Part shown: piece after piece, positions 43,674 to 51,804 of the stretch
Layout of the letters: each line of letters opens with the position of its first letter
How positions within the stretch are numbered: position 1 is the first letter of the stretch
Assembly: GCA_038316435.1 (NCBI GenBank)
Contig: JBBQAQ010000011.1
Span: 1-64,000, forward strand
DNA: 64,000 nt
Origin: JACJXF01 sp038316435
GTDB taxonomy: Bacteria > Bacteroidota > Bacteroidia > Bacteroidales > GCA-2748055
Direction of reading: 5' to 3'
Translations under genes and position numbers: made by a program
Notes under the pieces: generated by a model
The model's database searches: none
Told to the model about the DNA's origin: nothing
What the model saw: the letters and a program-made list of their open reading frames with translations, nothing else

Positions 43674-44654
43674 TTAAAACATCCCCGCCGTGAACTCCTC
43701 AACCTTAATGTTTTTAAAATACTCACTGAAATCAAACTGCGATAGATGTGTGATAATGGAATCATATTCGTGTTTTACACCACAGAGGGATTTCTCAATA
43801 ACTTCAATATCATTTTTATGGAAAAAGTCACCGAATATCCTGATATCCTGAATGATACCTTTTTCCACATTAAAATGAAATTCAACGCTTCCGCCTTCGG
43901 TGCGGATCATTTTTTCGAAATCATATTTGGGAGAATATCCAAAATTCCATTCCCATTTTGCAAATTTTTCATCCCGTAGCCTTACGATTCCTGAAATATC
44001 TTCACTGCTGTATTTGTATTCCACTGAATCGGGATACATCTCCATAATTTGCTTCATTATTCTGTCGCGAAATTCTAGAACATCCATCTTTTCTTTGAGA
44101 TGTTCGCTGATATTCGTGACTCTCGAACGTACCGATTTTACTGCTTTGTCAGTAAATTTAAGGGGATTAACCTTTAGTGCAGAAGAAAGATCTGTCATTA
44201 CCGAAGAAAATAAAAGTGTACCATGATGCAGAGTGCGGTTTTTCCAAACATGTTCGGCATTTCCTGAAAATTTCTTGCCATCAATGGTCAGATCATTCCG
44301 GCCTTCAAATTTTGCATCCATTCCCATGGTTTTCAGAACATCGAGAATTGGAAGAGTGAACTTACGAAAATCGACTTGTGCACCTTCTGCACTGTTGCGT
44401 ATAAATGTAAAATTCAAATTTCCCAGATCATGAAAAACAGCGCCACCGCCCGAAATCCGACGAACCACTTTAATATCGTTTTCCCTTACATAATCTAAAT
44501 TTATTTCAGCCAGAGTATTCTGATGTTTTCCAACAATAATGGAAGGATCATTCCGCCAGAGCATAAAACAATCTTCTTTTAAATTCTTCATAACATATTC
44601 GTCAGCTGCAAGATTGAAATATGGGTCTGTGTGAAGGTCTTTGATACAAAGCAT
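43674..44654 (-). CDS. lplA: Lipoate-protein ligase A
   Basis: LplA activates free lipoate with ATP and attaches it to a lysine of E2 or GcvH proteins. The protein (326 residues) has the BPL/LplA N-terminal domain with RRISGGGAVFHDLGNLNFT (about 65-83), GNAEHVWKNRTLHHGTLLF and a C-terminal accessory domain (from about 240). The ATG at 44652-44654 (MLCIKDLHTDPYFNLAADE) gives the full family start. It is convergent with the PAP2 gene and monocistronic. Confidence 0.93.
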   Translation of the reverse strand: MLCIKDLHTDPYFNLAADEYVMKNLKEDCFMLWRNDPSIIVGKHQNTLAEINLDYVRENDIKVVRRISGGGAVFHDLGNLNFTFIRNSAEGAQVDFRKFTLPILDVLKTMGMDAKFEGRNDLTIDGKKFSGNAEHVWKNRTLHHGTLLFSSVMTDLSSALKVNPLKFTDKAVKSVRSRVTNISEHLKEKMDVLEFRDRIMKQIMEMYPDSVEYKYSSEDISGIVRLRDEKFAKWEWNFGYSPKYDFEKMIRTEGGSVEFHFNVEKGIIQDIRIFGDFFHKNDIEVIEKSLCGVKHEYDSIITHLSQFDFSEYFKNIKVEEFTAGMF

Positions 44655-44767
44655 AACTAAGTTCTTTAATTAAATTGAATGATTTATTTTAAAATAAATT
44701 TTAAAGTTGAAAAGATAAAGATACATTGAAAACATAAAATAAAGCCAAATTTTCTACAGTCTATTTT

Positions 44768-44795
44768 CCATGGTCCATCGTCCATGATCCATGTT
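44768..44795. repeat. Four tandem 7-bp CCATnnT units
   Basis: Four head-to-tail heptamers, CCATGGT, CCATCGT, CCATGAT and CCATGTT, stand in the 231-base gap between lplA and plsC. They do not fall in a coding frame. Similar short heptamer repeats are known from several bacterial groups; origin and role are unclear. Confidence 0.6.
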
Positions 44796-44856
44796 AACAC
44801 CTTTAGCCTCTTTGAAACTTTTTTGTTCCTCATGCACCAATCCAATTCTGAATTGT

Positions 44857-44864
44857 TATTTTTG
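44857..44864 (+). promoter_or_regulatory. Candidate plsC promoter -7 element
   Basis: TATTTTTG fits TAnnTTTG and lies 21 bases before the GTG start of the acyltransferase gene. No good TTTG is seen at -33, so confidence is moderate. Confidence 0.45.
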
Positions 44865-44885
44865 CTTTAACAAATTCAAAACACC

Positions 44886-45638
44886 GTGAAGAAGTTTTTC
44901 CTGACATTATTGTCTGTTTTTCTGTGGATTTATTTTGCCTTATCTTCTTTTGTTTTTGCAATGGGTGGATTTTTTATAAAAGCCATTACGGTTATCCCTG
45001 ACAAAAATCTAAGGATACTCTGCAAGTACTCATGTTTTTGGGGAGCTCAGTATATCTGGGTAATCCCATTATGGGAACTAAAAATTTACGACAGAAACAA
45101 AATAGATGACCGGAAAGTTCAGATCCTGGTTGTAAACCATCAGAGTTTTGCAGATATCCTGGTAATGAACAGCTTGTTTAAGCATTTTCGATGGACTTCA
45201 AAAGCAGAAAACTTTCGCGTTCCTCTGGTTGGCTGGTCATTGACACTGAACAGGGCGATAAAAATATACCGTGGAGCAAGCGATGCATGGCATAAGTTCG
45301 AGGCTCAGGCTGTCAAGTCTATATCAGATGGCAATTCACTTTTGATATTTCCGGAAGGCACTCGTTCCAGGACTGGAAACATTGGTAAATTTAAAGAGGG
45401 AGCATTCAGGCTTGCTTTGCAAACAAAAACAGAGATACAGCCCTTGGTTTTGGATGGTACCTTTGCAGCAGTTCCAAAATCAGGTTGGGTTCTGAAAGGA
45501 AAACAGAAAATAGTTCTGAAAGTGTTGGAGCCAATTCCTTATGAACGCTTTAAAGATCTTTCCCCCTCGCAGCTTGCAGAAAAAGTGCAAGGAATCATCA
45601 CTGCTGCGCTGGTTGAGATCAGAACAAAAGGAATTTAA
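44886..45638 (+). CDS. plsC: 1-acyl-sn-glycerol-3-phosphate acyltransferase
   Basis: PlsC acylates lysophosphatidic acid to phosphatidic acid in membrane-lipid synthesis. The 250-residue protein begins with a GTG and a membrane helix (about 5-30), and has the HX4D motif VVNHQSFADILV (His and Asp), and IFPEGTRSRTGNIGKFKEGA. It overlaps the next gene by one base (TAATG), so the two are translationally coupled. The family is clear; a specific acyl substrate cannot be told. Confidence 0.92.
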   Translation: MKKFFLTLLSVFLWIYFALSSFVFAMGGFFIKAITVIPDKNLRILCKYSCFWGAQYIWVIPLWELKIYDRNKIDDRKVQILVVNHQSFADILVMNSLFKHFRWTSKAENFRVPLVGWSLTLNRAIKIYRGASDAWHKFEAQAVKSISDGNSLLIFPEGTRSRTGNIGKFKEGAFRLALQTKTEIQPLVLDGTFAAVPKSGWVLKGKQKIVLKVLEPIPYERFKDLSPSQLAEKVQGIITAALVEIRTKGI

Positions 45639-46423
45639 TGCTTTCTCAGGCACCTGAACGAAAAATCCTGAGGAGAATGAATTATATCTCCGATCAGAAG
45701 GGAATTCTGCGTCGTTATATTCGTGAACAAGGATTGTGGAATAGCCATCTTCAAAATGCCGGGAGTTTTATAATTCATGTTCTGCAAAATCACCCTGTTA
45801 ATCATATCGTGCTTCTGGGAAGTGGATGGTTACTTGATTTCCCGATTGAAAAAATTCTACCATTAGTTCAGAAAATTACACTGGTTGACATTTATTTTCC
45901 TCAGGAAATTCTCAAAAAAGCAGAATCCATGAAAGGAGTCGAATGTGTTGCTGCAGATATAACGGGAGGATATATTGGAACAATCTATGATTCGCTTAGA
46001 AAACTCCGTTCAGATTTTACAATTCCGGATACTATAAAATCCCCTTATATTGAACCTGAAAAGGGAAAGTTATTAATCTCCCTTAACATTATGAACCAGT
46101 TGGATATTCTGCTGGTCGACTATATTAAAAGTAAAATTATTATCAGCGAGGAACAGATTCTGGAATTTAGAAAACGACTCCAGGAAGATCATAAAAAACT
46201 ACTTTTTGATCATCCATATATCCTAATTACCGATTGCCATGAATTACTTATCAACAGCACAGGCAATATACTGGAAGATAGGGAATTAATTTTTACAGAA
46301 TTGCCTTCAGGGGATATTTTCGAGGAATGGGAATGGCTATTCGATTCTCACCAGCTTTACAATGCCGATGCAGATACCGTTATGAAAGTGAAAGCTGTAT
46401 TTTCCAATGGCGCAGGTATTTAA
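45638..46423 (+). CDS. Unrecognised protein, Rossmann-like, coupled to plsC
   Basis: The 261-residue protein has a basic N-terminus, then HIVLLGSGWLLDFPIEKIL and KITLVDIYFPQEIL: a GSGW-type loop followed by an acidic residue at a strand end, as in SAM-dependent methyltransferase folds. The C-terminal half is not recognised. It overlaps plsC by one base, so it is made along with it, suggesting a role in lipid or envelope metabolism. No family name can be given with confidence. Homologues beside plsC would be expected in related species. Confidence 0.55.
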   Translation: MLSQAPERKILRRMNYISDQKGILRRYIREQGLWNSHLQNAGSFIIHVLQNHPVNHIVLLGSGWLLDFPIEKILPLVQKITLVDIYFPQEILKKAESMKGVECVAADITGGYIGTIYDSLRKLRSDFTIPDTIKSPYIEPEKGKLLISLNIMNQLDILLVDYIKSKIIISEEQILEFRKRLQEDHKKLLFDHPYILITDCHELLINSTGNILEDRELIFTELPSGDIFEEWEWLFDSHQLYNADADTVMKVKAVFSNGAGI

Positions 46424-46488
46424 CAACTGTCTTCCTTGTGTTCATTTCTTTGTTGAAAAACAAATAAAGGAAGCCGTCATGTTTTGAG

Positions 46489-46496
46489 TATATTTG
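46489..46496 (+). promoter_or_regulatory. parE promoter -7 element
   Basis: TATATTTG, a perfect TAnnTTTG, lies 17 bases before the ATG at 46514. Because it would sit inside the longer open frame beginning at 46484, it also supports the shorter start for ParE. Confidence 0.55.
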
Positions 46497-46513
46497 CGCA
46501 AATTACCTTGATT

Positions 46514-48403
46514 ATGACTGGGAATTATTCGGAAGATAGCATAAGAACGCTGGATTGGAAGGAACACATCCGCAGGCGCCCCGGTATGTATATCGGCAAA
46601 CTTGGTGACGGATCTTCTCCTGACGATGGGGTGTACATTCTTATGAAGGAAGTACTCGATAACGCTGTGGATGAGTATATGATGGGATTCGGGAAAGCAA
46701 TCGATATCACCATCGAAGATCGTGTTGTTAGAATCCGGGATTTTGGAAGAGGTATTCCACTTGGGAAACTGGTTGAGGCTGTTTCTAAAATGAATACCGG
46801 AGCAAAATACGATTCAAGGGTATTTAAAAAATCTGTGGGTTTGAATGGAGTCGGGGTGAAAGCAGTTAATGCTCTTTCATCGAAGTTTCATATTGAAGCC
46901 ATTCGTGAAGGCCGGATGAAAACTGCCGAATTCAGTCAGGGAGAACTCATTACAGATGCGCCGGAAACCGACACCAACGAAAAAAACGGAACCATAGTTG
47001 TCTTCTCACCTGATGAGGTCTTATTCGGTCGCTTCCGCTTTATCGATGAGTACATTGAGACCATGATTAAAAATTATGTGTATCTGAATGCCGGGCTCAC
47101 GATCTCTTACAACGGGAATAAGTTTATTTCAAAAAACGGTCTGTTCGATCTGCTTACTGAAAACATGGGTGGTGAAGGTCTTTACCCCATTATCCATTTG
47201 CAAACTGAAGATATTGAGGTTGCTATTACTCACGGCGAACAGTACGGCGAAGAATATTACAGTTTTGTCAACGGACAGCATACAACTCAGGGAGGAACGC
47301 ATCTTCTCGCTTTCAGGGAAGCTCTGGTTAAAACCATTCGGGAATTTTACAAAAAGGATTTTGATCCGGCCGACATACGTGCATCGATAATAGCTGCCAT
47401 AAGTATAAAAGTTGAAGAGCCGGTTTTTGAATCGCAGACCAAAACCAAGCTCGGATCAAAAGACATGGGTCCAGAGGGACCTTCCGTTAGAAATTTCATC
47501 ATGAATTTTATTTCTTCCAAACTTGATGATTATCTGCATAAAAATCCAGAGACTGCAAATATCCTGCTTAGAAAAATTCAGGAGTCGGAAAAGGAAAGAA
47601 AAGCCATTTCAGGTATTCAGAAACTTGCGCGAGACAGAGCAAAAAAGGCAAATCTTCATAATAAAAAATTACGCGACTGCCGGACTCATTACAATACAAC
47701 CGATGAGAGAAATGATGAGACAACTCTTTTTATTACAGAGGGAGATTCGGCCAGTGGTTCTATTACTAAATCAAGAGATGTTAACGTACAAGCTGTATTC
47801 AGCCTGAAAGGAAAACCACTAAATGTCTACGGACTTACGAAAAAAATCGTTTACGAGAACGAGGAGTTTAACCTACTTCAATCGGCACTTGATATTGAAG
47901 AAGGCTTGGACACGCTGAGGTACAAATATGTTGTGATAGCAACAGATGCCGATGTTGATGGGATGCACATCCGTTTATTGTTGATTACATTTTTCCTTCA
48001 GTTCTTCCCAAATCTGGTAAGAACAGGTCACCTGTACATTCTCAAAACTCCACTTTTCAGAGTTCGAAATAAAACAAAAACTATTTATTGCTATTCGGAA
48101 GAAGAAAAACAAAAGGCCATGCTGAAACTTGGAGCAAATCCTGAGATTACCCGTTTTAAAGGTCTTGGAGAAATCTCCCCTGATGAATTTAAAAATTTTA
48201 TAGGAAAAGATATAAAACTGGAACCTGTCAGGTTGCATAAGGACGATTCAATTAGCGGAATTCTTGAGTATTACATGGGAAAAAATACTCCTGAACGTCA
48301 GGATTTTATTATTGCAAACCTTAAAATTGAAGAAGATGTAATTGAGGAGGAAAAGTCGGAGCAGGTATCTGAAGCTGAAACAGTTATGGAAGAATTGGCC
48401 TGA
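46514..48403 (+). CDS. parE: DNA topoisomerase IV subunit B
   Basis: ParE is the ATPase subunit of topoisomerase IV, which unlinks daughter chromosomes. The GHKL ATPase motifs are present: RRRPGMYIGKLGDG, DNAVDEYMMGFG, RDFGRGIPLG and GLNGVGVKAVNALS, followed by the TOPRIM domain (FITEGDSASGSI, ATDADVDGMHIR). The 629-residue length fits the type II subunit B of Bacteroidota. I start at the ATG at 46514 since a -7 promoter element overlaps the upstream part. parC follows after 54 bases. Confidence 0.94.
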   Translation: MTGNYSEDSIRTLDWKEHIRRRPGMYIGKLGDGSSPDDGVYILMKEVLDNAVDEYMMGFGKAIDITIEDRVVRIRDFGRGIPLGKLVEAVSKMNTGAKYDSRVFKKSVGLNGVGVKAVNALSSKFHIEAIREGRMKTAEFSQGELITDAPETDTNEKNGTIVVFSPDEVLFGRFRFIDEYIETMIKNYVYLNAGLTISYNGNKFISKNGLFDLLTENMGGEGLYPIIHLQTEDIEVAITHGEQYGEEYYSFVNGQHTTQGGTHLLAFREALVKTIREFYKKDFDPADIRASIIAAISIKVEEPVFESQTKTKLGSKDMGPEGPSVRNFIMNFISSKLDDYLHKNPETANILLRKIQESEKERKAISGIQKLARDRAKKANLHNKKLRDCRTHYNTTDERNDETTLFITEGDSASGSITKSRDVNVQAVFSLKGKPLNVYGLTKKIVYENEEFNLLQSALDIEEGLDTLRYKYVVIATDADVDGMHIRLLLITFFLQFFPNLVRTGHLYILKTPLFRVRNKTKTIYCYSEEEKQKAMLKLGANPEITRFKGLGEISPDEFKNFIGKDIKLEPVRLHKDDSISGILEYYMGKNTPERQDFIIANLKIEEDVIEEEKSEQVSEAETVMEELA

Positions 48404-48457
48404 CCAACTTGATGTTTGATTGCGTTTTAGAAAAAATATTTAGAATAGTTTGAATAC

Positions 48458-51109
48458 ATGTCTAGCGATTTTGAATTAATAGAGGACCAGGAAGAGGTTA
48501 AACCGGAATTTTTTGATAATCCTACTGAAGGTGGTGCACGAGAGGATGAAAATCTTCCAAAGGTAATTCACTTGGGTGGGATGTATCAGGACTGGTTTCT
48601 TGATTACGCTTCCTATGTAATCCTTGAGCGCGCTGTTCCTCATATGGACGATGGATTGAAACCCGTTCAGAGAAGGATAATGCATGCAATGAAACGTCTT
48701 GATGATGGCAGGTACAACAAGGTTGCCAACATTATCGGACATACCATGCAGTATCATCCTCATGGCGATGCATCAATCGGCGACGCATTGGTACAGCTTG
48801 GACAGAAAGATCTGCTAGTCGACTGTCAGGGTAACTGGGGAAATATCCACACTGGGGATAGCGCTGCTGCGCCCAGATATATTGAAGCTCGTTTATCAAA
48901 ATTTGCTCTTGAAATTGTCTTTAATCCTAAAACTACCAACTGGAAACTTACCTATGATGGTAGAAACAAGGAGCCACAGACACTTCCGGTTAAATTTCCT
49001 CTGCTGCTTGCCCAGGGAGCTGAAGGTATTGCGGTAGGATTAGCTTCAAAAATTCTCCCTCACAATTTCAACGAGTTGATTGATGCATCGATAAATTACC
49101 TTCAGGGCAAAGAATTTGAGATTTTCCCCGATTTCGCCACCGGCGGACTTGCTGATTTCTCAAGATATAATGATGGTCTTAGAGGCGGAGCAGTAAAAGT
49201 TAGGGCTAAAATTGAAAAGCTCGATAAAAAGACTTTGCTTATTCGTGAAATTCCATTTGGTAAAAACACAAGCAGTCTTATTGAATCTATCCTGAAAGCC
49301 AATGAAAAAGGGAAGATAAAAATCCGTAAGATTGACGATAATACGGCTGAGAATGTTGAAATTCTGGTTCATCTGGGACTCAATGTTTCCCCCGATAAAA
49401 CTATCGATGCTCTTTATGCCTTCACAGATTGTGAGCTTCCGATTTCGCCGAACTGCTGCATAATTGAAGATAATAAACCCCGTTTTGTAGGAGTAACGGA
49501 AGTTCTTAAACTGAATACCGATCATGCTCTTGAACTCCTGAAAAAAGAATTGCAGATTCGCCTTTCAGAACTTGAGGAAGGCTGGCATTTTTCGTCCCTC
49601 GAAAAAATATTTATTGAGAAAAAGATTTACAGGGACATTGAAGAATGCGAAACCTGGGAAGCAATTTTAGAAGCTATCGACAAAGGATTTGTCCCCTATA
49701 AAGATTTATTTAAAAGAGAAATTACCATTGAGGATATTACCCGGCTAACCGAAATCAAAATCAAACGGATTTCTAAATTCGATGCTAATAAAGCCGACGA
49801 GATTATCAAAGGAATTGAAACTGAAATTGAAGAGGTATTGAACCATTTGAATAATATCGTTGAATACACGATCAATTATTTCAGGCAAATAAAGAAAAAA
49901 TACGGCAAAGGCAGAGATCGTAAAACGGAAATCAGAAACTTTGAAACCATCGAAGCCACTAAGGTTGTGGTTGCAAACGAAAAGCTTTATGTGAACCGCG
50001 AAGAAGGATTCTTTGGCACAGGCCTCAAGAAAGATGAATTTATTTGCGATTGTTCTGATATTGATGAAGTTATAACGTTCCGTAAAGATGGAATGTTTAT
50101 CGTAAATAAAGTGGCCGACAAAGTCTTTGCCGGTAAAGATATTATTCATATTGAGGTGTTCCGGCGCAACGATGCACGAACCATTTATAATGTGGTGTAT
50201 TTCGACGGGCAAACCGGACATACCATGATGAAGCGTTCACCGGTAACGGGAATCACAAGGGACAAGGAATACAGTTTTATCAAAGAACATAAGAATTCGA
50301 AAATTTTATATATGACGGCCAATCCCAATGGCGAGGCTGAAATGATAAAAGTTTACCTGAAACCCCGACCACGATTGAAAAGCCTTGTTCTCGAAATGGA
50401 TTTCAGCGAACTGGCCATTAAGGGAAAAGCATCTCAGGGAAATATCCTTACCAAGCACAGTGTCCACAAAATTGTGATGAAAGAAAAGGGTGTTTCTACT
50501 CTCGGGGGAAGAAAAGTATGGTGGGATGAAGACGTGATGCGGCTTAACGCTGATGGAAGAGGGAAATTTCTGGGAGAATTTGTAGGTAGCGACCAAATTC
50601 TTGTGATCACCAAAACAGGTATGTTCAGAACCAGTAATTTTGATCTGAGTAACCATTATGAGGATAATATTCTGATCATTGAAAAATTCCGGATTGAAAA
50701 GATTTTTTCAGCTGCATATTTTGATGGAGAACAGAGCTTATATTACCTGAAACGATTTACTCTTGAAGAGTCTGAAAAACCTCAGAGTATCATTGGGGAG
50801 CATGCTGAATCGAAGTTAATTCGGTTGTCGGAGGTTGATTACCCAAGGTTGGAAGTCAGATTTGGCGGCAAAAACAAAACCCGTGAACCGGAAATTATTG
50901 AGGCTGCCGATTTCATTGGAATAAAGAGTTTTAAGGCAAAAGGTAAACGTTTATCAACATACGAAGTAAGTGTTGTAAAGGAACTGGAGCCACTGATCAG
51001 GGAAACACCACCTGAGCCAACTCCTGCTGAGCCTAAAGTAACTCCTCCTGATAAAACTGCTCCTCCGGAAGGTCCTGTAACCGGAAGTCAGATGTCACTA
51101 GATCTTTAA
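48458..51109 (+). CDS. parC: DNA topoisomerase IV subunit A
   Basis: ParC cuts and rejoins DNA. The catalytic tyrosine is Tyr141 in APRYIEARLS, and other conserved parts include DGLKPVQRRIMHAM, HTMQYHPHGDAS and LPVKFPLLLAQGAEGIAVG. The C-terminal beta-pinwheel region runs from about residue 500. At 883 residues it is longer than the E. coli protein (752), and it ends in a Pro/Thr-rich low-complexity tail (EPTPAEPKVTPPDKTAPPEG), a variable part. It directly follows parE and precedes aroK by 15 bases. Confidence 0.95.
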   Translation: MSSDFELIEDQEEVKPEFFDNPTEGGAREDENLPKVIHLGGMYQDWFLDYASYVILERAVPHMDDGLKPVQRRIMHAMKRLDDGRYNKVANIIGHTMQYHPHGDASIGDALVQLGQKDLLVDCQGNWGNIHTGDSAAAPRYIEARLSKFALEIVFNPKTTNWKLTYDGRNKEPQTLPVKFPLLLAQGAEGIAVGLASKILPHNFNELIDASINYLQGKEFEIFPDFATGGLADFSRYNDGLRGGAVKVRAKIEKLDKKTLLIREIPFGKNTSSLIESILKANEKGKIKIRKIDDNTAENVEILVHLGLNVSPDKTIDALYAFTDCELPISPNCCIIEDNKPRFVGVTEVLKLNTDHALELLKKELQIRLSELEEGWHFSSLEKIFIEKKIYRDIEECETWEAILEAIDKGFVPYKDLFKREITIEDITRLTEIKIKRISKFDANKADEIIKGIETEIEEVLNHLNNIVEYTINYFRQIKKKYGKGRDRKTEIRNFETIEATKVVVANEKLYVNREEGFFGTGLKKDEFICDCSDIDEVITFRKDGMFIVNKVADKVFAGKDIIHIEVFRRNDARTIYNVVYFDGQTGHTMMKRSPVTGITRDKEYSFIKEHKNSKILYMTANPNGEAEMIKVYLKPRPRLKSLVLEMDFSELAIKGKASQGNILTKHSVHKIVMKEKGVSTLGGRKVWWDEDVMRLNADGRGKFLGEFVGSDQILVITKTGMFRTSNFDLSNHYEDNILIIEKFRIEKIFSAAYFDGEQSLYYLKRFTLEESEKPQSIIGEHAESKLIRLSEVDYPRLEVRFGGKNKTREPEIIEAADFIGIKSFKAKGKRLSTYEVSVVKELEPLIRETPPEPTPAEPKVTPPDKTAPPEGPVTGSQMSLDL

Positions 51110-51124
51110 AAAGCTATCAAAACC

Positions 51125-51631
51125 TTGAAAATATACCTGATAGGTTTTATGGGTGTTGGAAAAACCTCCACAGGAAGAAAACTGTCAGGAATTCTTGGTA
51201 TCAGATTTACAGATATGGATGCTGTAATTGAAGAGCAGGAAGGAATGAGCGTGCAAGAGATTTTTAATCAAAAAGGCGAAGAATGGTTCAGGAACAAAGA
51301 AACAGAAGTGCTGAAACAACTCTCTGTTGCTAATGAGAATTTGATTATCGCCACTGGTGGAGGAACACCATGTTTCAATGAAAATATGGAGATAATAAAC
51401 GCTACCGGGATATCGTTCTATCTGCAAATGTCACCTGTTGCTCTTGTAAAACGCTTAACCCGGACGGAAAAGCGCACAAGACCTTTAATTGCAGGAAAAA
51501 CTGATGAGGAACTTATTGAATATATTCAATTAAAACTTAGTGAGCGGGAACAGTTCTATCTAAAGTCGAAATTTATTATCCCTGCTGACAATATCAGAAT
51601 TGAGGATATTGTCTCAAATTTAAAGCTATAA
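51125..51631 (+). CDS. aroK: Shikimate kinase
   Basis: AroK phosphorylates shikimate in aromatic amino-acid synthesis. The 168-residue P-loop kinase has GFMGVGKTSTGRKLS (about 7-21), DMDAVIEEQEGMSVQEIF, TGGGTPCF and RTRPLIAG. The start is the TTG at 51125; no ATG lies upstream in frame and the next Met is in the P-loop, so an unusual start codon is needed. It lies only 15 bases after parC and is probably co-transcribed with it. Confidence 0.93.
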   Translation: MKIYLIGFMGVGKTSTGRKLSGILGIRFTDMDAVIEEQEGMSVQEIFNQKGEEWFRNKETEVLKQLSVANENLIIATGGGTPCFNENMEIINATGISFYLQMSPVALVKRLTRTEKRTRPLIAGKTDEELIEYIQLKLSEREQFYLKSKFIIPADNIRIEDIVSNLKL

Positions 51632-51714
51632 TTCTTTCGATTACCAACCTTGAAAATTTGGTTTTACTTATCAGTTATATGTGAATCATTTTTTTGAGTG
51701 TATTTATTTAGCCA

Positions 51715-51730
51715 AACAGGTTTTCCTGTT
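51715..51730. repeat. Small hairpin in the leader of the Npt-HEAT gene
   Basis: AACAGG and CCTGTT are perfect 6-bp complements around TTTT, followed by nine A bases, 75 bases before the ATG at 51805. The A-run on the plus strand and absence of a T-run make it a poor terminator for aroK; it may be a leader structure of the downstream gene cluster. Confidence 0.35.
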
Positions 51731-51804
51731 AAAAAAAAACTATCTAAAATGGCAATCAGTAATGTGTTTTTTAATATATTGCTGAACAATAAACATGTTT
51801 GAAT

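Noticed and set aside
46484..46513. Longer ParE start at 46484
   Set aside because: The added codons overlap a perfect -7 promoter element and are not family-like; the ATG at 46514 is preferred.
51715..51730. Hairpin as rho-independent terminator of aroK
   Set aside because: On the plus strand it is followed by A bases and not T bases, so it does not have the layout of an intrinsic terminator.
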